Both the position numbers and the translations under genes were made by a program. Positions 18,072 through 26,731 of a stretch of DNA of 64,000 nt are shown in pieces. The stretch spans positions 1 through 64,000 of the forward strand of contig JAKQKB010000101.1 of the NCBI GenBank assembly GCA_029560875.1, read 5' to 3'. Source of the stretch: Bacteroidota bacterium. Its GTDB lineage: Bacteria > Bacteroidota > Bacteroidia > Bacteroidales > Tenuifilaceae. Under the pieces are notes generated by a model that was not told the DNA's origin, made no database searches, and saw nothing but the letters and a program-made list of their open reading frames with translations. The stretch's first letter is position 1. Every line of letters starts with the position of its first letter.

Positions 18072-18803
18072 ATGAATAACAACTCTTTAATAAACATTAG
18101 CAACATAAAAAAATTCTACCAAGTAGGTAGTGTTGTTGTAAAAGCACTAAAAGGTGTTGATTTGGTAATCAACAAAAATGAATATGTGGCCATTATGGGA
18201 CCTTCAGGCTCAGGAAAATCAACTTTAATGAATATCCTTGGCTGTTTAGATACCCCTACCGATGGAGCATACGTACTGAACGGAACCGATGTTAGTAAAC
18301 TTACCGATGATGCCTTAGCCGAAATTCGGAACAAGGAAATTGGGTTCGTGTTCCAAACATTTAATTTACTACCCCGCTACACAGCATTGGATAATGTTGT
18401 TTTACCATTGATATACGCTGGCGTTCCAAAGCATGAACGAGTAGAGAAAGCGATAAAAGCACTTACCAACGTGAGCCTAGAAGACAGAATGGAGCATAAA
18501 CCCAACGAATTATCTGGGGGACAGCGTCAACGTGTTGCAGTAGCCCGCGCATTGGTTAACGACCCTTCCATTATTCTTGCAGATGAGCCAACTGGGAACC
18601 TCGACTCTAAAACATCCATTGATATAATGAATTTGTTCGAGGATATTTTTGCACAGGGCAATACAATTATACTTGTTACACACGAGGAGGATATTGCAAA
18701 ACACGCCCGCAGAATTGTTCGCCTACGCGATGGAATGATTGAGTCCGATGAGGTTAACCCTCATCCTACTTTAAAACAAAAAGTAGTTTTAACTGAACAA
18801 TAG
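18072..18803 (+). CDS. ABC transporter ATP-binding protein (MacB/LolD type)
   Basis: A 243-residue ATPase of the MacB/LolD/FtsE class. Walker A is GPSGSGKST, the Q-loop lies in [18 protein letters not shown], the signature is [15 protein letters not shown], and Walker B is [12 protein letters not shown] with a switch His in VTHEED. These ATPases drive export of lipoproteins, peptides or macrolides with an FtsX-like permease, but no permease is adjacent. The partner must lie elsewhere, so the substrate cannot be inferred. The ATG at 18072 is preferred over a TTG at 18066. A strong terminator follows. Confidence 0.9.
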   Translation: MNNNSLINISNIKKFYQVGSVVVKALKGVDLVINKNEYVAIMGPSGSGKSTLMNILGCLDTPTDGAYVLNGTDVSKLTDDALAEIRNKEIGFVFQTFNLLPRYTALDNVVLPLIYAGVPKHERVEKAIKALTNVSLEDRMEHKPNELSGGQRQRVAVARALVNDPSIILADEPTGNLDSKTSIDIMNLFEDIFAQGNTIILVTHEEDIAKHARRIVRLRDGMIESDEVNPHPTLKQKVVLTEQ

Positions 18804-18827
18804 ATTTTATGTTGTGTTATTTCTCAA

Positions 18828-18857
18828 AAGACTTGCTAGTTGTTTGGCAAGTCTTTA
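18828..18857 (+). terminator. Terminator after the ABC ATPase gene
   Basis: A perfect 10-bp stem, AAAGACTTGC (18828-18837) with GCAAGTCTTT (18848-18857), with a 10-base loop, then ATTTTTAAA. It separates the ABC ATPase gene from the adenosyltransferase gene. Confidence 0.75.
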
Positions 18858-18902
18858 TTTTTAAAAACAATTTCAAGGTAACCGTTATTAATATAGATAA
18901 AA

Positions 18903-19451
18903 ATGAAGATATACACTAAAACTGGCGACAAAGGCACCACATCGCTAATTGGAGGTGCTAGAGTTCCAAAATATCACCCTCGAATTGAAGCATACGGCAC
19001 AGTAGATGAGCTAATCTCTTACGTGGGCTTACTTCGCGACCAACCTGTTGATAATTATACCAAGCAATTGCTAGTAAAAATTCAGGATAGGCTGATGAAT
19101 TGCGCATCGATACTTGCTGCAGACTGCACAGATTGTAAGGTTAAAATACCCATTATTGCCGATACAGACATAAAGCAGATTGAGGAGGAAATTGATAAAA
19201 TGGACTCAACGCTTGAGCCCCTCACCTCTTTTGTTTTACCAGGTGGACACCAAACTGTTTCAGTATGCCATGTTTGTAGAACTGTTTGCCGAAGAGCCGA
19301 GCGATTAACTACAAAACTTGCCGAAGAAACACCTGTTCCAGAAAATGTGGTAGTTTATTTAAATAGGTTAAGTGATTTTTTCTTTACTTTATCCAGAAAA
19401 TTGGGAAAAGATTTAAATATTGAGCAAATAAAATGGCAACCCAATGTTTGA
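18903..19451 (+). CDS. Corrinoid adenosyltransferase, PduO type
   Basis: A 182-residue ATP:cob(I)alamin adenosyltransferase that makes adenosylcobalamin. The ATP-binding N-terminus reads KIYTKTGDKGTTSLIGG, then EAYGTVDELISYVG. The conserved helix CRTVCRRAERL and the C-terminal VYLNRLSDFFFTLSR complete the signature. Length matches the family. No other cobalamin gene or riboswitch-like leader is nearby, so it probably serves salvage for a B12-dependent enzyme elsewhere. Confidence 0.93.
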   Translation: MKIYTKTGDKGTTSLIGGARVPKYHPRIEAYGTVDELISYVGLLRDQPVDNYTKQLLVKIQDRLMNCASILAADCTDCKVKIPIIADTDIKQIEEEIDKMDSTLEPLTSFVLPGGHQTVSVCHVCRTVCRRAERLTTKLAEETPVPENVVVYLNRLSDFFFTLSRKLGKDLNIEQIKWQPNV

Positions 19452-19465
19452 TATTAATTTTTTTC

Positions 19466-19473
19466 TATATTTG
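19466..19473 (+). promoter_or_regulatory. -7 promoter element of the DUF2795 gene
   Basis: TATATTTG matches the consensus exactly and lies 65 bases ahead of the ATG. TTTG at 19447-19450 is only 15 bases upstream, shorter than usual spacing. Confidence 0.4.
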
Positions 19474-19538
19474 CGAAAATTGCTGAAAAATACAAAAAAT
19501 TAGCAATCAACAACTTAACAACTTATTGACTATTAACT

Positions 19539-19760
19539 ATGTACTGGACACTTGAATTAGCATCAAAGTTGGAAGATGCCCCTTGGCCAGCAACTAAAGA
19601 GGAATTAATTGATTATGCCATCCGTTCTGGCGCACCCCTCGAAGTTATTGAAAACCTTCAGGAACTTGAAGATGAGAATGAGATATACGAGAGCATAGAA
19701 GATATCTGGCCCGACTATCCAACCAAAGAAGATTTTTTCTTCAACGAGGACGAATATTAA
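19539..19760 (+). CDS. DUF2795 domain-containing small acidic protein
   Basis: A 73-residue, strongly acidic protein that matches the DUF2795 family as found in nearly all Bacteroidota. Diagnostic pieces are LEDAPWPATKEELIDYAIRSG near the front and ENLQELEDENEIYESIEDIWP. Function is unknown. The repeated Asp/Glu and small size suggest a protein-binding regulator, which is inference only. It has its own promoter element and a terminator. Confidence 0.9.
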   Translation: MYWTLELASKLEDAPWPATKEELIDYAIRSGAPLEVIENLQELEDENEIYESIEDIWPDYPTKEDFFFNEDEY

Positions 19761-19764
19761 AAGT

Positions 19765-19787
19765 AAGAGAGGCATTGAGCCTCTCTT
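19765..19787. terminator. Terminator between DUF2795 and the rRNA methyltransferase gene
   Basis: A 9-bp stem, AAGAGAGGC (19765-19773) with GCCTCTCTT (19779-19787), has a 5-base loop and is followed by TTATTTTA on the plus strand. It sits between convergent genes and touches the stop of the downstream one. Confidence 0.7.
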
Positions 19788-20975
19788 TTATTTTACTCTT
19801 AAAACCAATCCTTTTAGGTATTCACCCTCTGGGTGATAAATGTTAATTGGGTGGTCAGCAGGCTGACTTAACTGATGTAGTATTGCTGACTCACGACCCG
19901 AAATAGCACAGGCAGAGAAAACCGCATTGCGAAAATCGACCTTACTAACCACCTGTGAGCAGGAGAAGGTAAAAAGAATTCCACCTGGGTTTAACTTACG
20001 AATAGCGGCAAGGTTAAGCCTTTTGTAAGCCTGTAGTGCATTACGCAAAGCATCATGATGCTTTGCAAAAGCAGGTGGGTCTAGTATAATCAAATCGAAC
20101 ATTTCATCGGTGGTACGCAAATACTCAAATGCATCAACGGCATATGAACGGTGCTTGGATGTGTCATCAAAATTTGCAGCTACGTTTTGATTCGAAAGGG
20201 CTATTGCCTTCTCGGAACTATCAACAGTAACAACCTCACTTGCACCTCCCTTTAGGGCAAAAACCGAAAATCCACCTGTATAGCCAAAGGTATTTAGAAC
20301 TTTCAGCCCTTTTGAGTACTCCTTCACCAATCGTCGGTTCTCCCTTTGGTCGATAAAGAAACCCGTTTTTTGACCTTCGTCCCACGATACCCAGAATTTA
20401 TTTCCATACTCATTATAAACTCCTGACAGGTTACCCTTCCCTGCAATAAAGCCATCGACTGGATTATACCTCTCACGCATTGGCAAAGTTCCGCTGCTCT
20501 TATCGTAAACGGATTTTATGTAGCCACCAAAAACATCAATTAATTGCTCTGCAATTAGATGACGGCTCAAATACATACCAACTGAATGGCACTGCATTAC
20601 AGCAGTATCGCCATAAATATCGATAATTAGCCCAGGCAGATTATCGCCCTCGCCGTGTGTCAACCTAAAGGTATTAGTATCAGTATTTGGATATAAACCC
20701 AACGATTTTCTATGATTCAAGGCATCCCGAAGTTTGTTTCTCCAGAACACAGCATCTACGTCAACCTTTTTAAAACTCAAAATTCGAACACTTATTGAGC
20801 CTGAATGGTAATGACCTATGCCCAAATACTGCAAATCGGCACCATAAACCTCAACAACCTCGCCTTCCTCAGGGGAGCCCTCAATCCGTTTAATTGCACC
20901 AGAAAACACCCAAGGATGAAAACGCTGTAACGACTGCTCTTTTCCTGGCTTAAGAATTACTTTTGGAATACTCAT
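19788..20975 (-). CDS. RlmI-like 23S rRNA (cytosine-C5) methyltransferase
   Basis: A 395-residue protein with an N-terminal PUA domain (about 1-80, with RFHPWVFSGAIKRIEG) and a C-terminal Rossmann methyltransferase. Visible motifs are GQKTGFFIDQRENR, VLNTFGYTGGFSVFA (SAM loop), LIILDPPAFAKH (catalytic motif IV) and a late FTFSCSQVV. E. coli RlmI makes m5C1962 in 23S rRNA. The ATG at 20975 overlaps the stop of the upstream exonuclease gene as ATGA, which indicates coupled translation; a GTG further upstream is less likely. Confidence 0.9.
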   Translation of the reverse strand: MSIPKVILKPGKEQSLQRFHPWVFSGAIKRIEGSPEEGEVVEVYGADLQYLGIGHYHSGSISVRILSFKKVDVDAVFWRNKLRDALNHRKSLGLYPNTDTNTFRLTHGEGDNLPGLIIDIYGDTAVMQCHSVGMYLSRHLIAEQLIDVFGGYIKSVYDKSSGTLPMRERYNPVDGFIAGKGNLSGVYNEYGNKFWVSWDEGQKTGFFIDQRENRRLVKEYSKGLKVLNTFGYTGGFSVFALKGGASEVVTVDSSEKAIALSNQNVAANFDDTSKHRSYAVDAFEYLRTTDEMFDLIILDPPAFAKHHDALRNALQAYKRLNLAAIRKLNPGGILFTFSCSQVVSKVDFRNAVFSACAISGRESAILHQLSQPADHPINIYHPEGEYLKGLVLRVK

Positions 20976-21565
20976 TTTGAAAATTTTATTGGATTGATTG
21001 CGTTTAATTTCAGATAAATCTCTCTGCAAACCCACGCATCGATTGCAGCATAATCAATTTGTGCAAAGGAAAGACTCTCCGCCTCCCAGTTGCTCAACTG
21101 CTGGCTCTTAGAAACCCTAACACCAAGTACAATTGCGGCCAACTTCCTTACACTCTGACCCTCAATATTGTAGTTGCCTGCTATTTGCTGCAAGTCAACA
21201 AATCCTTTAGGATTAAAATTTCGGATGCTCTTTAACCCTTTCAAATCGTCGCGAATTGCCGCACCTACTTTAACTATTTTTTCATTCTCAAGGATAGCCA
21301 CTAACTCATTGGGCAGTCCAACTTCCTTAACCCTTATGATTAATGCGGTTTTTTCGTCGGAAAGCTGCACCAAGGCAATTCCATTATTTCGACCTTTTTT
21401 AAAAGAAGGTTTGGATTCTGTATCGAAACCAAGAATACTGCTTGTTGAAAAAAGTTTGATTTTATCCCATAGTTCTTCCTCTGTAGAAATGACAAACGCC
21501 TCGCCAGCAAAGCTCAGGCGTGGCAATTTCACAATCTCATCATTATCTATATTCGGGGCAAACAT
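20972..21565 (-). CDS. RNase D-like 3'-5' exonuclease domain protein
   Basis: A 197-residue single-domain DEDDy exonuclease. Exo I is ILGFDTESKP, Exo II lies in VKVGAAIRDDLKGL, and Exo III is IDYAAIDAWVCREIYL with the Tyr of the DEDDy subtype. Relatives include WRN-exonuclease-like and Rrp6/RNase D domains, acting on RNA or DNA 3' ends. It shares an operon with DUF5063 (4-base gap) and RlmI (ATGA overlap), suggesting an RNA-related role. Confidence 0.88.
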   Translation of the reverse strand: MFAPNIDNDEIVKLPRLSFAGEAFVISTEEELWDKIKLFSTSSILGFDTESKPSFKKGRNNGIALVQLSDEKTALIIRVKEVGLPNELVAILENEKIVKVGAAIRDDLKGLKSIRNFNPKGFVDLQQIAGNYNIEGQSVRKLAAIVLGVRVSKSQQLSNWEAESLSFAQIDYAAIDAWVCREIYLKLNAINPIKFSK

Positions 21566-21569
21566 TCAA

Positions 21570-22172
21570 CTAGTCTAAATCGTTATCATCTTTAGTAAAC
21601 CAGTCGGAAGCGCTCTTACGGGAATTTTCATCATTATTGCGAACAATATTTTCTAAATCGATATTACTGAACTCAAGAATATGAAATGCTCGGATAAGAT
21701 TGACCAGTCTGATTCCCCAAAACTCCCCAAAATTCTCGGTACATTCCCAAAGCGCATCGTTCATCACATCGGTGTTTCCAACATGATAGCGCATGGTGAA
21801 GTTTTTTAAATCCTGATAAATATCGGCTAAATACTCTGCAATACTAACTGTGAAATGTCCGTCATTTGCATCGGCTCGCTTATCGTATATCTCCAAAAAG
21901 TCGTTATGCTGACCCAATAAATCTTCAATTTTAGACTCTATCAACCTATAATCCAACTCAGTAACAAATTGCTCATTCCCCTCGTCGTAAACAGGCTCGG
22001 TTTTTGGAAGCAAAGTGGCCTTGTAATAGAGCAAGGGCAACAGCTTACTGGTTGTAGCCACAAAAACTTTTGTTTTATGGTACTCACAGGTCTCTAGGAA
22101 TGTGCAAAACTCCTTGGCTACAGTGGCAAACTCCACAACATTTCTGCTATACACAATGCTTTTAGTATCCAT
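21570..22172 (-). CDS. DUF5063 domain-containing protein
   Basis: A 200-residue soluble helical protein that spans the DUF5063 family. Landmarks are VYSRNVVEFATVAKEFC at the start, KLLPLLYYKATLLP, and the C-terminal ENFGEFWGIRLVNLIRAFH. Function is unknown. It is the first gene of a three-gene operon with the exonuclease and the rRNA methyltransferase, and a good promoter lies just upstream. Confidence 0.85.
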   Translation of the reverse strand: MDTKSIVYSRNVVEFATVAKEFCTFLETCEYHKTKVFVATTSKLLPLLYYKATLLPKTEPVYDEGNEQFVTELDYRLIESKIEDLLGQHNDFLEIYDKRADANDGHFTVSIAEYLADIYQDLKNFTMRYHVGNTDVMNDALWECTENFGEFWGIRLVNLIRAFHILEFSNIDLENIVRNNDENSRKSASDWFTKDDNDLD

Positions 22173-22194
22173 TTAGCTATTCAAATTTTGGCTA

Positions 22195-22229
22195 CAAAGA
22201 TAAGTATATGGTTGGGAAAAACATACAAA
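22195..22229 (-). promoter_or_regulatory. Promoter of the DUF5063-exonuclease-RlmI operon
   Basis: On the reverse strand, TTTG (22226-22229) and TATCTTTG (22195-22202) are separated by 23 bases. The -7 element is exact. Transcription would start near 22189, giving a leader of about 17 bases. Confidence 0.5.
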
Positions 22230-22288
22230 TCAAAAATCAGAATGAAGAAGACTGAAGTTAGAGGCTATAAGTAAACGATACTAAATAA

Positions 22289-22314
22289 AAAATCCAGGCC
22301 AAAGCCTGGATTTT
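22289..22314 (-). terminator. Terminator after the proline dehydrogenase gene
   Basis: A perfect 11-bp stem, AAAATCCAGGC (22289-22299) with GCCTGGATTTT (22304-22314), with a 4-base loop. On the reverse strand it is followed by TTTATTTAG, 19 bases after the stop codon. Confidence 0.8.
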
Positions 22315-22333
22315 GATAGCTAACCCAAACAAA

Positions 22334-23245
22334 TTATCCTCTAAAGAATAATGCTTTTATAATTAGACTTGCCATTTTAGGATTTTCCTTTAAACGGCGA
22401 GTAGAGTAACCAAACCACTGCTTACCATAAGGAACATAAACGCGCATTGTGTGTCCCTTTGTAACTATGGACTTCCTTAATTCAGGAGTTACACCGTAAA
22501 GCATCTGGAACTCGTACATATTTTTAGGAACATTGTACTTTTCAATTAGCTTGTAAGCACCTTCCACCAAAGGCTTATCGTGAGTTGCAATGCCTGGATA
22601 AACTCCATTCTTCATCATAAACTCCAAGTCCTCAAGGAAATGTTGGTTAATTTCCTCGTATCTTTTGTAAGCAATTGCAGCAGGCTCAACATAAATACCC
22701 TTGCATAGACGATAGTTTAAAGGGATTTCTTTTGAATGAATATCCATTAAGTTCTCCAAATCACTCAAAGTTCTCTTTAAATAAGCCTGAACAACAAGAC
22801 CTACGTTCTTAGGAAACTCGGCTTTAAGTCTACGGTAAAGTTCAATCTCCATGTCGGTGCAAGGAGAATCTTCCATATCAACCCTAATGAAGTTGTTGTA
22901 CGAAGCTGCTTTTGCAACTATTTCGCGAATGTGCTGGTAGCAAACTTCCTTATCGAGCAACAAACCAAACATTGTTGGTTTTAGCGAGTAGTTACCGTCA
23001 ATCTTCTCCTTCTCAATAGTATCGATAAGTTCAAGATACTCAACTTTATTCTTTTCAGCCTCATCGAGGTTTTTGATAAATTCGCCAAGAATATCAATTG
23101 TAACCTTAATACCCTCCTTGTTTAACTCTTTTGAAACACGGATAGCGTCGGCAACACTTTCTCCCGCAATGTAACGCTTAGAGAAAATCCAGATAAGTTT
23201 TTTTGGAAAATAGGGCAGCATTGCTGCAATCATTTTATTGAACAT
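22334..23245 (-). CDS. Proline dehydrogenase family protein
   Basis: A 303-residue FAD-dependent beta/alpha-barrel enzyme of the monofunctional PRODH family, which oxidises proline to pyrroline-5-carboxylate. Visible landmarks are VTIDILGEFI, FIRVDMEDSPCTD, YRLCKGIYVEP, GIATHDKPLVEGA, YEFQMLYGV and the late RVYVPYGKQWFGYSTRRL, whose Arg pair binds the substrate carboxylate. Size is typical of Bacteroidota forms. No P5C dehydrogenase is adjacent. Confidence 0.92.
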   Translation of the reverse strand: MFNKMIAAMLPYFPKKLIWIFSKRYIAGESVADAIRVSKELNKEGIKVTIDILGEFIKNLDEAEKNKVEYLELIDTIEKEKIDGNYSLKPTMFGLLLDKEVCYQHIREIVAKAASYNNFIRVDMEDSPCTDMEIELYRRLKAEFPKNVGLVVQAYLKRTLSDLENLMDIHSKEIPLNYRLCKGIYVEPAAIAYKRYEEINQHFLEDLEFMMKNGVYPGIATHDKPLVEGAYKLIEKYNVPKNMYEFQMLYGVTPELRKSIVTKGHTMRVYVPYGKQWFGYSTRRLKENPKMASLIIKALFFRG

Positions 23246-23285
23246 AGTTTATGTTTGTTTAAAAGGTTATTCATAAAATTGGTTG

Positions 23286-23293
23286 CAAATGTA
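23286..23293 (-). promoter_or_regulatory. -7 promoter element of the proline dehydrogenase gene
   Basis: The reverse strand reads TACATTTG, an exact TAnnTTTG match about 40 bases ahead of the ATG. A TTTA 17 bases upstream is a poor -33 match. Confidence 0.4.
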
Positions 23294-23411
23294 ATAGATA
23301 CATAAGTTTATAAACTCTGACATTTGTTAGCATTTTATTTAACAATGAAATTTTTCTAGCCTAGCAATCTTGTTTACACCTAAATATCAGACAATAAAAT
23401 CATTACAAATA

Positions 23412-25343
23412 TCATAAATCAGTATTCCTTTTGCCATGCCAGCACAATTGACCTTGCTCATTTCGAATAATCTTTCCATTGTCGAGCAAATATCGAATTA
23501 CTTTTACAACTCTGTCTGGATTTCGTTTTAGACTATCTATCAACTCCTCGTCGGAGCGGGGAGTTTGAGTGATTGCTGATTTTATTCCTTCCAAAATCAT
23601 GTCGAATTCATACTTGCTCATGTCCAACTCGTTGCGCTGGGTGCAGATGTCGCACTTGCCGCATCGGTACGAGTCCTTTTCGCCAAAGTACTCGCTCAGC
23701 ATTTGGCTACGGCATTTTGTCTGGCTGCGGGCGTATGTAATAAGCGCATCAACACGGCTAACAAATCTATCGTGGAGCATCCTGTACGATTCGGGATTTA
23801 TCCTCAGGTTTTTCTCATCCAGCCGCTCCTCGGTCATAATTATAAGCGGTGTGCGCTTCCTGGGGATGTAATTAATAACCTTATGTCGGCTTAGCGTTTT
23901 AAGGTTTCCCAGAATCTTATCGGTAGGCATTGCTGCCAAACGGCTAAGGTAAGCCTCATCAACCCGCACATACTGGGAGAATACTCCGGTGAAATTTCGC
24001 AGAATCACCTTGATAAACCTATCCATATCGGCGTGCGCCACCTGATACTTGTATAGTTCCTGCTTATCGACCGTAAACATTAAACGGCTAGGGTTATCCA
24101 GCTCATCGGTCAACTCAATGTATCCCTCACGTTCCAGAATTTTTAGCGAGTTGTATGCTTTCACAGAGTTCATACGGTAAACCGAGCAGAAATCCATCAG
24201 GTTAAAATCGTATATCTCCCCTTTGCCTGCGCCTAATGTTATGTTTAAGTACGAGCCCAATGCTTGATAGGTTCTTTTGATATCCTCAATTGGCGGGAAG
24301 TTTGCCTCCAACCGTTGGTCAATTTTCGAAGCATCAGAATCATTGAAGAGCAGAATTGCGTAGGCCAATTTTTGGTCGCGCCCAGCCCGCCCAGCTTCCT
24401 GAAAGTAGGCCTCGGGCGAATCGGGTAAATCAATATGAACTACAAACCGCACATCGGGCTTGTCAATCCCCATCCCAAACGCATTGGTGGCCACAATAAT
24501 CCGAGTCTTGTTGGTTTGCCAGTCGGATTGCTTGGCGTTGCGAATTTCCATGGTTAAACCTGCGTGGTAGTAATCGGCCGAGATACCCTCCTTGCGGAGC
24601 ATCAACGCAATCTCCTTGGTTTTATCGCGACTACGAACATACACCACGCCAGTTCCGGGAATACTATTTACAATTTTTAGCAGATGCTTTATTTTATCCT
24701 CTACGTTGCGGACAAGGTAAACAAGGTTATCGCGGGCAAAACTCATCCTGAAAACTTTGCCATTCCTGAAACCAAGTTTTTGCTGTATATCGTCCACCAC
24801 ATCGGGAGTTGCGGTTGCAGTAAGCGCTAGGAATGGCACTTCCTTAGGCAGAAGTTCGCGTAGCTCTACAATTTTTAGGTACGAAGGCCTAAAGTCGTAT
24901 CCCCACTGCGATATACAGTGCGATTCATCTATAGCCACCACATTCACCTTCATCTTGCGCAATCGCTCCCTGAATAGCTGTGTGGTTAAGCGTTCCGGCG
25001 AAACGTAGAGGAATTTAACCTCGCCATAGGCACAGTTATCCAACTCCACATCAATTTCGTGCTTGGATAAGCCTGAGTAAATTGCTGTAGCCCTTATGCC
25101 TCGTTTTTTTAGATTCTCCACCTGGTCCTTCATAAGGGCAATAAGCGGCGTTACAACAATACAAATACCTTCCATAGCCAATGCTGGCACCTGGAAAGTA
25201 ATTGACTTTCCACCACCTGTTGGCATTAGGGCTAGCGTATCGTTCCCTTTATAAACCGATTCAATTATATCGCGCTGTATGGAACGGAACGAACTGTAAC
25301 CCCAGTAATGCTTAAGTATTTGCTCAAATCTTTCCAAAACCAA
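23412..25343 (-). CDS. recQ: ATP-dependent DNA helicase RecQ
   Basis: A 643-residue RecQ. The helicase core has Walker A MPTGGGKSITFQVPA, motif II DESHCISQWGYDFRPSY, motif III LTATATPDV and motif VI QEAGRAGRDQ. The RQC zinc site is CRSQMLSEYF and CGKCDIC. No HRDC is evident; the last about 70 residues look like a helical or winged-helix tail. The start is unusual: between the upstream stop and the conserved ERFEQILKHYWGY the only candidates are TTG at 25343 and TTG at 25337. A -7 element at 25355-25362 would place the transcript start within a few bases of them. Confidence 0.95.
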   Translation of the reverse strand: MVLERFEQILKHYWGYSSFRSIQRDIIESVYKGNDTLALMPTGGGKSITFQVPALAMEGICIVVTPLIALMKDQVENLKKRGIRATAIYSGLSKHEIDVELDNCAYGEVKFLYVSPERLTTQLFRERLRKMKVNVVAIDESHCISQWGYDFRPSYLKIVELRELLPKEVPFLALTATATPDVVDDIQQKLGFRNGKVFRMSFARDNLVYLVRNVEDKIKHLLKIVNSIPGTGVVYVRSRDKTKEIALMLRKEGISADYYHAGLTMEIRNAKQSDWQTNKTRIIVATNAFGMGIDKPDVRFVVHIDLPDSPEAYFQEAGRAGRDQKLAYAILLFNDSDASKIDQRLEANFPPIEDIKRTYQALGSYLNITLGAGKGEIYDFNLMDFCSVYRMNSVKAYNSLKILEREGYIELTDELDNPSRLMFTVDKQELYKYQVAHADMDRFIKVILRNFTGVFSQYVRVDEAYLSRLAAMPTDKILGNLKTLSRHKVINYIPRKRTPLIIMTEERLDEKNLRINPESYRMLHDRFVSRVDALITYARSQTKCRSQMLSEYFGEKDSYRCGKCDICTQRNELDMSKYEFDMILEGIKSAITQTPRSDEELIDSLKRNPDRVVKVIRYLLDNGKIIRNEQGQLCWHGKRNTDL

Positions 25344-25354
25344 AATGTTTACTA

Positions 25355-25362
25355 CAAAAATA
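25355..25362 (-). promoter_or_regulatory. Possible -7 promoter element immediately ahead of recQ
   Basis: The reverse strand reads TATTTTTG, an exact TAnnTTTG match. If used, RNA would begin near 25349, leaving almost no leader before the TTG start. Read-through from the DUF4143 ATPase gene is the alternative. Confidence 0.35.
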
Positions 25363-25379
25363 GCTGTTGGGCGCTGGTA

Positions 25380-26501
25380 TTATTTCATTATTACAAATTC
25401 TCTAAAATTATTTTTATCAATCACGTTACTTTCTGCATTATATGTTTCAACAAATGTTTTAGGTAATCTTGTGCTTTTCTTTTTATTCCATTTAAATTCA
25501 TATCCGATTAACTTTCCACTATTTTCTTCAACAAAATCAACTTCTTGCTGCTGTTTGGTTCTCCAAAAATATGTTCGAGCAAGACTTTGCTTATACTCGA
25601 TTTGTTTCATTCTCTCAGAAATTAAAAAATTTTCCCATAACGCACCTTTATCAGTTCTTAAATCTAGAGGATTAAAATTTCCAATAACCATGTTACGAAC
25701 GCCATTGTCGTAGAAATAAATTTTCTTGTTTGTTTTTATTTCATTCCGAACATTTCTGCTAAAACTACCCAGTTTGAAAATAATATAACCTTGCTGAAGT
25801 ATATCAATGTATTTGCTAATAGTATTCTTATCTACATTAACAATCTGTGCTAATTCTGAATAATTCACTTCGCTACCTACTTGAAGGGCTAAAGCCTGAA
25901 CCAACTTTTCAAGCACTTCAGGCTTTCTAATGTCCGAATATGATAATATATCCTTATATAAATAGCTATTGACTAAATTTCGTAGAATACTAATTTCATC
26001 TCCAACATTATTTAACACATCTGGATAAAATCCATAAAGTAGTCTGTTTTCTAATTGTTGCTCTGAATTTAAATACCCGTGATGGTTTTCGAACTCTTCC
26101 CATGAAATAGGAAACAATTGATATTCCCACTTTCTGCCGGTTAATGGCTCATTTATTTTATTGGTTAAGTCATAAGAAGAAGAACCACTTGTAAATAATT
26201 GGACATCCTTGAATCTATCTGTAATTATTTTCAGGGTGAGCCCAATTCCTTCAATTCTTTGAGCCTCATCTATGAATACAAATTTGTATTTCCCTAAAAT
26301 TGTCCGAATTTGTTCCGTATTAGGCTCTGTTAATAGCGTTCTTGTTTTGGGGTCATCCCCATCAAGTAACAAATAATCTTTCTTTTCAAGTATAGATTCG
26401 ATAAGAGTTGTTTTTCCGACTTGTCTTGGCCCGATAACAACTATAGCTTTACCCGAACCTATTCTTCTTTCAATTTTTTCTCTTAAATATCTTGGATACA
26501 T
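25380..26501 (-). CDS. AAA ATPase with DUF4143 domain
   Basis: A 373-residue ATPase of the archaeal/bacterial AAA-DUF4143 family. Walker A is GPRQVGKTTLI (about residues 24-34) and Walker B is FVFIDEAQRI. The second half is DUF4143, ending in a nuclease-like ExD...ExK pattern (EVDFVEENSGKLIGYEFKW). Such genes are scattered through genomes and often transferred horizontally; their function is not established. The gene is inserted between recQ and guaB and is more AT-rich to the eye than recQ. It could be cotranscribed with recQ (36-base gap). Confidence 0.85.
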   Translation of the reverse strand: MYPRYLREKIERRIGSGKAIVVIGPRQVGKTTLIESILEKKDYLLLDGDDPKTRTLLTEPNTEQIRTILGKYKFVFIDEAQRIEGIGLTLKIITDRFKDVQLFTSGSSSYDLTNKINEPLTGRKWEYQLFPISWEEFENHHGYLNSEQQLENRLLYGFYPDVLNNVGDEISILRNLVNSYLYKDILSYSDIRKPEVLEKLVQALALQVGSEVNYSELAQIVNVDKNTISKYIDILQQGYIIFKLGSFSRNVRNEIKTNKKIYFYDNGVRNMVIGNFNPLDLRTDKGALWENFLISERMKQIEYKQSLARTYFWRTKQQQEVDFVEENSGKLIGYEFKWNKKKSTRLPKTFVETYNAESNVIDKNNFREFVIMK

Positions 26502-26517
26502 TTTTTGTTTTTTTATT

Positions 26518-26525
26518 CAAAGATA
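26518..26525 (-). promoter_or_regulatory. -7 promoter element of the AAA ATPase gene
   Basis: The reverse strand reads TATCTTTG, an exact TAnnTTTG match 16 bases ahead of the ATG. No -33 TTTG was found. Confidence 0.4.
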
Positions 26526-26731
26526 ATACTTTTTGTGATAATATTCACCATGAGTTATGTTTTTTATGCGGTTACGTGTGTATTCTCTGCTGGTGTCCAA
26601 CTTTCTGTCGATAAACCTTCGGCTTTCACATAATATAACACACAATTTGTATATTGATTTTCAAAGAACAATTGAGGTTCCGCTATTTTTTTATAACTTG
26701 CCGCATTTTTAAACATTAACCTGTTCAACAT

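Noticed and set aside
18804-18902. Cobalamin riboswitch ahead of the adenosyltransferase gene
   Set aside because: The space is about 100 bases and is mostly occupied by the ABC ATPase terminator; no B12-box is visible.
20976-21035. Longer RlmI protein from GTG at 21035
   Set aside because: The ATGA overlap at 20972-20975 and the family's N-terminus support the later ATG.
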